Assembly (NCBI RefSeq): GCF_000003605.2
Contig: NW_003140813.1
Location: forward strand, 343,272-354,042
DNA length: 10,771 bases
Source: Saccoglossus kowalevskii
Taxonomy: Eukaryota > Hemichordata > Enteropneusta > Harrimaniidae
Direction: 5' to 3'
Shown: positions 1 to 8,152 of the stretch, piece after piece
How positions within the stretch are numbered: position 1 is the stretch's first letter
How the letters are laid out: the number at the start of each line of letters is the position of its first letter
Position numbers and translations under genes: made by a program
Notes under the pieces: model-generated
What the model saw: the letters and a program-made list of their open reading frames with translations, nothing else
Told to the model about the DNA's origin: nothing
The model's database searches: none

Positions 1-503
1 TGTAAATCGTTCCATATTAGAAATTCGTATTTCCTTATATGGTGACAGATGTATAATAATATACATTAGATCAAAAGTGACAAGACAGGTATGAATAATG
101 TAAAGCTTGTGTTATACATTTAGGATGTAAAGTTGTCTCAATTCACTGTAATTAGAAAACGTATGCTAAAGTTCTGAAATATCTCATGAAATTTATGAAA
201 GAAATATGCGACTATATAAAAAGAAAAAATGTAGACAGGTGGGATGCTTAGACAATGAGGTCTCTGTGGAAATTTAATCCATGGTGATTACGTTCATTGA
301 CTGATTGCATGTTTCTTCTCTATACCTCTACATAGCTCTTAGTGACTTACAAAATGCCCCTTATTCAAAACGAAGGACCTAAATACCAATCAAATAAGAT
401 CAGTGTTTACTCCCATATTTTATTATTGCAATTTCTAAAAGTTACTATTGTACTAGACATCCAGGTTACCTCAATAATTATCCTGATATTACACCAGAAT
501 GGC
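1..503. other. AT-rich noncoding stretch
   Basis: No coding signal, RNA gene or clear repeat is visible. A 68-codon open frame (342-548, +) has a composition typical of random AT-rich DNA, has no recognisable domain and runs into the direct repeat that starts at 504. I treat the stretch as intronic or intergenic sequence. Confidence 0.6.
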
Positions 504-633
504 AAGACCCCTAGCTATAACGAGAACGGCAGATGTATATTCAAATGATATGGAAAAGGGGAAATTTATAAGACCCCCTAGCTAAGATGAGAACAGCAAA
601 AATATATGCAAATGAAGACAAGAAAGAGGAAAT
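504..633. repeat. Two-copy diverged direct repeat (66-bp period)
   Basis: A segment starting AAGACCCC-TAGCTA at 504 recurs at 570. Both copies share AAGACCCC(C)TAGCTA, then GAGAACRGCA, then TATRYTCAAATGA-like and GGGGAAAT/GAGGAAAT blocks. The copies differ by substitutions and small indels, so this is an old local duplication. Confidence 0.65.
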
Positions 634-700
634 AGTAACGTCTGTTTCCATGTATAATTAGTTAGATGCTGACTGAGTTCATATATAGATGAACTGCATT

Positions 701-830
701 ATTCTACAATTTTATGGAATTAAATTGTTCTACAATTTTATGGAATTAAATTATTCTACAATTTTATGGAATTAAATTATTCTTCAATTTTATGGAATTA
801 AATTATTCTACAATTTTATGGAATGAAATT
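701..830. repeat. 26-bp minisatellite, five copies
   Basis: Five head-to-tail 26-bp units start at 701, 727, 753, 779 and 805. Each runs from ATTCTACAATTTTATGG to AATTAAATT. The only differences are A to G at the first base of unit 2, A to T inside unit 4 and T to G near the end of unit 5. The near identity implies recent amplification. Nothing coding is seen here. Confidence 0.92.
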
Positions 831-1426
831 AACAAATAAATAAATCATTACAAGTAATTAATACTGTATACATGTACAATATGCAATATGTCATTAACAC
901 TTTAAGTGCCAAAGTCAAAATTTCCCAGCATCACAAATTTTAGACCAAATAATTCTTTTATAATTTTTCACAAATTTTGATCAAGACTTGGAACTAATAG
1001 GAAATTATGTCTTTTTGGTCCAAAATTATCAAGAAAAAATATTGAAAAATACATAAACAGCAAAATGTTGCACCAACAAAAATTAAATGTACTTCCTTCT
1101 ACACACAAGGTTTCCATTTGTCTGATTTAGAACTAAATGCAAAAAATTTTTCTCCTTCACTTAATTTTGCTCTAGATTTAGTTATGGTAATGTTAGTATA
1201 ATTTGATTTTGATTTTCTAAATTAAATGTGCGTGGAATTATTTTTTTCAAAATATTTGTTTTCTAATTTTCCCTGTAGAATTCTTTTTGAATATATTACA
1301 TAAATGTTCAAGGTGAGACATGTACTTTTTGTATTATACAAATATAATTACCGGTACTTGAATTTTGTCTATTTAAAAAAATTATCACACTTCACATTTC
1401 TACCCATCAATGAATCTAACATTTGA
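831..1426. other. AT-rich noncoding stretch
   Basis: No gene is supported. The stretch contains a possible piggyBac-like end (TTAA then CACTTTAAGTGCC at 894-910). It also has a short imperfect inverted pair around TTTTAGACCAAA (about 939-950) and TTTGGTCCAAAA (about 1015-1026). Neither is strong enough to define an element. Confidence 0.5.
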
Positions 1427-1605
1427 TACTGTAAAATACTTAATTTTCGCTGAAAAGACTTTTTGGGTGTTTTGTATGGAATTTATTTTCACTGATTCTT
1501 GATGATTTAAGTGTAAAATATAGGAAAAAATGTATATTCGCTGAATTATCCGTCAGTGAAAAATGCGAAAATAAATTCCAAGCGAAAATAAAGTAATTTA
1601 CAGTA
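1427..1605. mobile_element. Miniature inverted-repeat element, copy 1 (TA target)
   Basis: The 179-bp segment begins TACTGTAAAATACTT and ends AAGTAATTTACAGTA. The 24-bp ends (1427-1450 and 1582-1605) match as inverted repeats at 22 of 24 positions. The outermost TA at each end fits a TA target-site duplication, as made by Tc1/mariner-type transposases, leaving CTGTAAA...TTTACAG as the element ends. TTTTCGC and GGAATTTATTTTC words recur inside it in both orientations. There is no open frame of note, so the element is non-autonomous. The superfamily is inferred from the TA site only. Confidence 0.75.
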
Positions 1606-2088
1606 ACACAACCATTATTAGTAAGGATGAGGTGTAATTCATTGACTGGGCCACCTGCATTCTGAGAAACCATGTAGACAGTACATATTATCAGTAAGGG
1701 AGTAATTGGTAAAACTAATATAAGATTCCCTAGTGAACATGTGACAGTCTAGTCAGTAAGCTTCAACTAGCTGATATTTTTCTGTTTTGAACCAATTTTC
1801 ATGTACAATGTATATATTAGTAACAGTTAAAATAAAAAAAAGTTGAAAATAAAATAGAGTAAGTAATGAAGGGTAGAAAAATGTCGGCAAACATCGAAGA
1901 AAATGCAAAACATGGATATATCTTTGCATAAATTATTCCTGTACTGTTATGACAAACATGTATATATTCTGTGACAGGCATTTGTTTGATTAAGACTAAT
2001 TCTAGTATAGTTGCATGCAGATATATATACGTCAGTTTGGCTCATGTATGTGGGCGCTGAAATTTAACAATTTTGCTTTAGCTGGAAT
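1606..2088. other. AT-rich noncoding stretch between two miniature elements
   Basis: No gene, RNA or clear repeat is seen. A 77-codon minus-strand open frame (1440-1673) is mostly read through the neighbouring miniature element and has no supporting features. Confidence 0.55.
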
Positions 2089-2236
2089 TAATTTTCGCTG
2101 AAAAAACCTTTTGGTGTTTTGTATGGAATTTATTTTCACTGATTTCTGATGAGTTGAATGTGAAATATAGGAAAAAAAATATATTTGCTGGATTTTATTT
2201 TCACTGAATCATGCATTCTTTCAGTATTTGACAGTA
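2089..2236. mobile_element. Miniature element, copy 2 (degraded)
   Basis: This copy aligns in the same orientation with the element at 1427-1605. Shared blocks include TTAATTTTCGCTGAAAA, GGTGTTTTGTATGGAATT, TATTTTCACTGATT and AATATAGGAAAAAA. It ends in TTTGACAGTA, matching the right terminus of copy 1. The left terminal repeat is not recognisable, so this copy is truncated or more diverged. Confidence 0.75.
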
Positions 2237-2343
2237 TTCCTACATAGATTAACCAAATATGACACTAATGCTTTTAAAGAAATGCTTGAGAACTCAGTTT
2301 GTATAAAATTTGAAGATTGATAAATTTGAATAAATGCATAATA

Positions 2344-2652
2344 CAGGTTTTTTTAAACAAGGGAACAGGGACGCAGCGCCCTCATGCCATGGCCATCCGC
2401 TCCCTACCCTGGGGAGCAGATCCTCTTGCAACCATAAAATTCTGATTGACCAGGGCCACAGTCTTCAACTTTGACCTGTCTAATAGTAATTTTGGCCCCA
2501 AGGAAGCCATAGAATGCTCCATTTTAACTTAGAATTATCAACAATTATCAAATTATCAAGTACTCCACACCCTGGTAGGGAGAACCCTATCTCCCCCTAT
2601 CTCCGCTGAATTGCAGTGCTCCCTCTTGCAGTTTTTTCTTGAAAAAAACCTG
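2344..2652. mobile_element. CAGG-ended non-autonomous DNA element
   Basis: The segment begins CAGGTTTTTTTAAACAAG and ends CTTGAAAAAAACCTG, giving inverted ends of about 15 bp with one or two differences. It is flanked by CATAATA (2337-2343) and CATAATT (2653-2659), a near-identical direct repeat that fits a 7- or 8-bp target duplication. The interior (for example the CCCTGGGGAGCAGATCC region) is more GC-rich than the flanks and encodes nothing recognisable. CAGG ends with about 8-bp duplications suggest a hAT-type element, but this is inference. Confidence 0.6.
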
Positions 2653-2659
2653 CATAATT

Positions 2660-3116
2660 TATGATATGGTATATTTAGTCTATATTCTCAAAGCAATATT
2701 GCTACAATATTGTACTAACTGTAAAGCGAGGTGGGGGTGGTAGTGGAATAGATGCACAGAGTCTTATGTCTTATAAACAGTTGCAAAAAAATAATTAAAA
2801 CTGTATGTATTTGTCCAATTTGCAATTCAAGATGGCTGCCGAAAAAAAATTAGGAAAAAACCAAGTCATGTTTGTATACTATATATTTATTGGAACGTTT
2901 ACTTCAAAAAAATATGCAACGTGTATCATTATTGTAAATATGCATTTCAAAATTATTAAGATGTGCTCCTAGCAAATGCGTTAATAGTCCACTGTTTGTT
3001 CTAAGAAATTTGAAAAGCCAGTAACGAACTAGAATAACAATACTGACATTGCCCAACCTATTATTTTACATGTTGAGACCCCTGGGCTTATGATCGGGGA
3101 GTATAGTATATCATAA
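2660..3116. other. Noncoding stretch
   Basis: I see no gene or repeat. A G-rich patch (GAGGTGGGGGTGGTAGTGG, about 2729-2747) has only short G runs and is not a convincing quadruplex. Confidence 0.5.
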
Positions 3117-3309
3117 CTTAGGGATGAACCACTATTTTTGGTGGGATGACTATCATATTTTAGAGATGAGCCATTAGTTCTGCTAAGGTGCTTATATCTT
3201 AGGGATGAACCATTATTTCTGGTGGGATACCTATCATATTTTAGAGATGAGCCATTACGGCATTAGTTCTGCTAAGGTGCTTATATCTTGGGGATGAACC
3301 ATTATTTCT
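3117..3309. repeat. 81-89 bp tandem repeat, about 2.3 copies
   Basis: Units start at CTTAGGGATGAACC (3117 and 3198) and CTTGGGGATGAACC (3287, partial). Each full unit continues through GGTGGGAT, CTATCATATTTTAGAGATG and TTCTGCTAAGGTGCTTATAT. The first period is 81 bp. The second is 89 bp because of an 8-bp insertion, ACGGCATT-like, beside CCATTA. Confidence 0.85.
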
Positions 3310-3610
3310 ACCGGGTGGACAGGCATGTTACTTCAAGGTAAAAGTTTTACAAACATCACTGTCGATATTTGCTCATAAATCTGATTGTTACATCACACTA
3401 ACTAGATAGTATAAACTAAATAGTAAATACATGACCCTATATGTATCTGGTACTTACATGAGCCTAAAGTGCAAGTCACACATCCTGGTACCGACATGAC
3501 CCTAAGGTGTAAGGTCACACATCCTGGTACCTACATGAGCCTAAAGTGCAAGGTCACACATCCTGGTACTTACATGAGCCTAAAGTGCAAGGTCACACAT
3601 CCTGGTACCT

Positions 3611-3627
3611 ACACTTTAGGGTCATGT
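3611..3627. repeat. In-place 17-bp inversion within a minisatellite unit (first)
   Basis: The unit at 3604 carries ACACTTTAGGGTCATGT where other units carry ACATGACCCTAAAGTGT or its close variants. The block is the exact reverse complement, and the flanking GGTACCT and AAGGTCACAC stay in normal orientation. The block ends are themselves inverted (ACA...TGT). Confidence 0.9.
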
Positions 3628-3729
3628 AAGGTCACACATCCTGGTACCTACATAACCCTAAAGTGTAAGGTCACACATACTGGTATCTACATAACCCTAT
3701 AAAGTGCAAGGTCACACATCCTGGTACTT

Positions 3730-3746
3730 ACACTTTAGGGTCATGT
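3730..3746. repeat. In-place 17-bp inversion within a minisatellite unit (second)
   Basis: The same inverted block, ACACTTTAGGGTCATGT, sits in the unit at 3723, 119 bp (three units plus 2 bp) after the first. It probably spread with a three-unit duplication, although independent inversion is possible. Confidence 0.9.
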
Positions 3747-3767
3747 AAGGTCACACCTCTTGGTACC

Positions 3768-5134
3768 CAGGGTTCTCCCCAGGGCTTTTTAGCGCCGAGG
3801 TCCGCGGCGTTATACTTGTGAATCTCGGCGCTTTACTTGGGACCTCGGCGCTATGTGTTCCCACCTCGGCGCTTGATTTCATATTTGACATGCCAATATC
3901 AGATGTGCAAAAGCTTTGTTCGCCACGCCGGTCGGCCCCGACCGTCACTCAAAATTAGTGACCACCGCAGAAGCGCTTCCGACGAGAACTATTGTCTGAT
4001 TGTTATTATAATTACGTACCGACCGACACGCATCCTGCCAGTCGTGGATTATAATTTATAAACAATAGACCTAGTCGCACGATACGTAGCGGCTAGTCAA
4101 ATTTGTGAAATTAGCACCTCTTTCTTTGTAAGTAAATACTTTCTGCGATAGACATAGTCTTTAGATTGAAAGCTAAAATTCTTTCAAAATCAATTCCACC
4201 TCGATATAACATGGTCAAAGCGGAGTTCACGATCAGTTCACGCTACTCAAGAAAAAAACAACGTGTTTATTGGTAAAATACATTTGAACTGTTATCATTG
4301 CGAATCATGTAAAAACTCTTCTTTCAAGACCTATTTTACCTTTTAAAAATTGCAAATCACCTCTTTCGAAAGCCATCATGCAGTTTTCAATTGAAATCGA
4401 TGCCAACACATCGTGCTACGACATCGCTTTACTTTCGCAATATAATTTTTGTCGGGTCAAAGGACACATGCTAATGTTTCACAAGCATCATGGCGGGTCT
4501 GTTTTTTTTTACCAAAGCGATCAAGTGATCAAAAATAATCGCTCCCGATAAAAATAAGTCGGATTTTACTTACATTTCATATCAAAAAAAAAAGAAGTAA
4601 CATTTTTTGAGGAATTATTGCTATAACTGGTGTATAACATGGCCAAGTAAGTTATGTCACGTTGTAACTTTGATGATCGTTTTGAAGCTTTATTTGTTCG
4701 CTCATTACTGTAATTGTAAACGTTTTAGAAGTTGATGGTACGAATAATAAATTTCAACAATACGCCAATTAATTACGTGATCGAGTGTTTTTGGAGTGAA
4801 TAAAATTATGAGATTCGTGAACATAAATCTGGCTTAACGTTTTGAATGCGTTTCCTTCAACGTTTTACAATACAATTAAATTGCAACAATAATTTATTTG
4901 TGTTTGTTTTTAGTCTGCAGCATTTGTATTTCGAGAATGTTTCAAACTCTTCTAAATTGTGAAACATAATGTGTTGATTCCATTAAAACAAATATTTGCC
5001 CTGTGATTGAGCTCACTAATATTCATAATTGTAAATAAGTTCTGTTAATCAATGAAGGAAAGATATGTAAATGATAAGCAAATTATTATGCAAATTAGCC
5101 CCGGCGCTATGCATTTTTTCTGAGGAGAACCCTG
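3768..5134. mobile_element. Non-autonomous CAGGG-ended DNA transposon inserted in the minisatellite
   Basis: The 1367-bp element interrupts the 39-bp array. Its ends are CAGGGTTCTCCCCAG on the left and CTGAGGAGAACCCTG on the right, inverted copies with one mismatch in 15. The similarity continues inward to AGCGCCGAGG (3791) against its partner CCCCGGCGCT (5099-5108). The host sequence GTACC is present on both sides (3763-3767 and 5135-5139), which fits a 5-bp target duplication. The host unit itself contains CCTGGTACC, so the exact length is ambiguous. No transposase or other long open frame is present. CAGGG ends suggest hAT, but hAT normally duplicates 8 bp, so the superfamily is unsettled. 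Confidence 0.85.
3791..3873. repeat. Subterminal CTCGGCGCT motif cluster
   Basis: ACCTCGGCGCT occurs at 3842-3852 and 3863-3873, with ATCTCGGCGCT at 3822-3832 and the reverse complement AGCGCCGAGGT at 3791-3801. A related GCCCCGGCGCT lies near the opposite end (5098-5108). Clustered short subterminal motifs are typical transposase-binding sites in several DNA transposon superfamilies, and that role is inferred here. The cluster is strikingly GC- and CpG-rich for this window. Confidence 0.75.
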
Positions 5135-5480
5135 GTACCTACATGAGCCTAAAGTGCAAGGTCACACATCCTGGTACCTACATAACCCTAAAGTGTAAGG
5201 TCACACATTCTGGTACCTACATAACCCTAAAGTGTAAGGTCACACATCCTGGTACCTACATAACCCTAAAGTGTAAGGTCACACTCCTGGTATCTACATA
5301 ACCCTAAAGTGTAAGGTCACACATTCTGGTACCTACATAACCCTAAAGTGTAAGGTCACACATCCTGGTACCTACATAACCCTAAAGTGTAAGGTCACAC
5401 TCCTGGTATCTACATAACCCTAAAGTGTAAGGTCACACATCCTGGTACTTACATAACCCTAAAGTGTAAGGTCACACATT
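5135..5480. repeat. 39-bp minisatellite, right part
   Basis: Nine units begin with GGTAC or GGTAT at 5134, 5173, 5212, 5251, 5289, 5328, 5367, 5405 and 5444. The first unit is of the left-array type (CATGAGCCTAAAGTGC). The others are almost uniform (CATAACCCTAAAGTGT). A three-unit period of 116 bp (39+39+38) is visible: the one-base-short CACACTCCTGG junction recurs at about 5281 and 5397. The array ends in ACACATTTTAAAAC. Confidence 0.93.
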
Positions 5481-5819
5481 TTAAAACTACCAATAATTTG
5501 TGCGGTGTCGCCATTTTTTTTTATATTGACCAGTGTAAATTTAGCTGATAATGCAAGATGCAGTTCCAGCGATTTATGTATTGGTTGACTATTTTATTTT
5601 TCTATTACAATTTTTAATTATAGAATCCTAACTTTGTTTACATGTTCAATTACACATTGTACTATTTTAGTATTGAAGCCCTACATCTTTCACATTGCTG
5701 CGATCTTCTGAGTGACACCTACACTAACTCTACAAGTGCAAATCAGCATAATAGTCTACAAGCTGGTTTTTTTCTGGCCCTATTCAACAACTTTACTTGG
5801 GTGAGCACTGCAGTCAGCA
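5481..5819. other. Noncoding spacer between two minisatellites
   Basis: I see no gene. A 79-codon plus-strand open frame (5642-5881) runs into the 37-bp array and has no recognisable domain, so I do not call it. Confidence 0.55.
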
Positions 5820-7309
5820 GATGTCATTGGTCAATAGAACCAGGTAGCAATTACCGGATGTCATTGGTCATTGGTCAATAGAACCAGGTAGCAATTAACG
5901 GATGTCATTGGTCAATAGAACCAGGTAGCAATTACCGGATGTCATTGGTCAATAGAACCCTGTAGCAACAACTGGATGTCATTGGTCAATAGAACCAAGT
6001 AGCAATCACTAGATGTCATTGGTCAATAGAACCCTGTAGCAACAACTGGATGTCATTGGTCAATAGAACCAAGTAGCAATCACTAGATGTCATTGGTCAA
6101 TAGAACTCTGTAGCAATCACCAGATGTCATTGGTCAATAGAACTCTGTAGCAATCACCAGATGTCATTGGTCAATAGAACCAGGTAGCAATTACCGGATG
6201 TCATTGGTCAATAGAACCCTGTAGCAACAAATGGATGTCATTGGTCAATAGAACCAAGTAGCAATCACTAGATGTCATTGGTCAATAGAACCCTGTAGCA
6301 ACAACTGGATGTCATTGGTCAATAGAACCAAGTAGCAATCACTAGATGTCATTGGTCAATAGAACTCTGTAGCAATCACCAGATGTCATTGGTCAATAGA
6401 ACTCTGTAGCAATCACCAGATGTCATTGGTCAATAGAACCAGGTAGCAATTACCAGATGTCATTGGTCAATAGAACTCTGTAGCAATTACCGGATGTCAT
6501 TGGTCAATAGAACCAGGTAGCAATTACCGGATGTCATTGGTCAATAGAACCCTGTAGCAACAACTGGATGTCATTGGTCAATAGAACCAGGTAGCAATCA
6601 CTAGATGTCATTGGTCAATAGAACCCTGTAGCAACAACTGGATGTCATTGGTCAATAGAACCAGGTAGCAATTACCGGATGTCATTGGTCAATAGAACTC
6701 TGTAGCAATCACCAGATGTCATTGGTCAATAGAACCAGGTAGCAATCACTAGATGTCATTGGTCAATAGAACCCTGTAGCAATTACTGGATGTCATTGGT
6801 CAATAGAACCCTCTAGTAATCACCAGATGTCAGTGGTCAATAAAACCAAGTAGCAATCACCGGATGTCATTGGTCAATAGAACCAAGTAGCAATCAACAA
6901 ATGTCATTGGTCAATAGAACCAGGTAGCAATTACCGGATGTCATTGGTCAATAGAACCAGGTAGCAATCACCAGATGTCATTGGTCAATAGAACCAGGTA
7001 GCAATCACTAGATGTCATTGGTCAATAGAACCCTGTAGCAACAACTGGATGTCATTGGTCAATAGAACCAAGTAGCAATCACTAGATGTCATTGGTCAAT
7101 AGAACCCTGTAGCAATTACTGGATGTCATTGGTCAATAGAACCCTCTAGTAATCACCAGATGTCAGTGGTCAATAAAACCAAGTAGCAATCACCGAATGT
7201 CATTGGTCAATAGAACCAAGTAGCAATCAACAAATGTCATTGGACAATAGAACCAGGTAGCAATCACCAGTTGGCATAGGTCAATAAAAGACAGTAGCAA
7301 TCACCAGAT
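5820..7309. repeat. 37-bp minisatellite, about 40 copies with higher-order structure
   Basis: The 1.49-kb head-to-tail array has a unit core of GATGTCATTGGTCAATAGAA followed by a variable half of 17 bp. Recurring variants of that half include CCAGGTAGCAATTACCG, CCCTGTAGCAACAACTG, CCAAGTAGCAATCACTA and CTCTGTAGCAATCACCA. They alternate in ordered blocks: one block repeats after 259 bp (7 units) and another after 333 bp (9 units). Unit 2 has an extra 7-bp CATTGGT. The last two units are degenerate. Every well-preserved unit carries ATTGG, an inverted CCAAT word, inside ATTGGTCAAT. There are no unique spacers, so this is not a CRISPR array. Confidence 0.96.
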
Positions 7310-7320
7310 GGTGTTGCTAC
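7294..7320. other. Strong hairpin at the end of the 37-bp array
   Basis: GTAGCAA (7294-7300) pairs with TTGCTAC (7314-7320), and CACC (7302-7305) pairs with GGTG (7310-7313). One T is bulged and AGAT forms the loop, giving an 11-bp stem. The left arm is the last repeat unit. The right arm is unique flanking sequence that happens to be, or is derived from, an inverted fragment of a unit. Confidence 0.8.
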
Positions 7321-8146
<826 letters not shown>

Positions 8147-8152
8147 ACTTAC
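8147..8152 (-). promoter_or_regulatory. 5' splice site (GTAAGT) of the RNF217-like exon
   Basis: On the minus strand the coding sequence reads ...TGT AGG then GTAAGTATC. GTAAGT is a full-consensus U1 donor, and cutting there leaves the intron in phase 0. Reading through would add eight residues unlike the family and then a stop. The family would continue into the rest of RING2 at this point, so an intron here is expected. Confidence 0.85.

Larger units (their letters stand above)
3429..3767. repeat. 39-bp minisatellite, left part
   Basis: Units are marked by GGTAC at 3449, 3487, 3526, 3565, 3604, 3643, 3682, 3723 and 3762. Spacing is 39 bp except for one 38-bp and one 41-bp unit, and a degenerate unit precedes 3449. 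A typical unit reads GGTACCTACATGAGCC then TAAAGTGCAAGGTCACACAT then CCT. Because 39 is a multiple of three, one frame stays open for 77 codons (3469-3702) as a 13-residue repeat, which I regard as a by-product. The array is the left half of one that resumes at 5135 and is split by the transposon at 3768-5134. Confidence 0.92.

Noticed and set aside
2373-2384. GCAGCGCCCTCA shared, in reverse orientation, with 10407-10418
   Set aside because: A 12-bp match between two places in 10 kb is expected by chance and the flanks do not align.
2729-2747. G-rich patch as a quadruplex candidate
   Set aside because: Only one run exceeds two G, so a stable quadruplex is not supported.
3751-4061. Open frames 3751-3948 (-) and 3837-4061 (+) inside the transposon
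   Set aside because: Short, overlapping on opposite strands, in the CpG-rich subterminal motif region and unlike any transposase.
5820-7309. Regular 37-bp repeats that could suggest a CRISPR array
   Set aside because: Units abut head to tail with no unique spacers. The variable half belongs to a few recurring types, and the setting is an animal genome.
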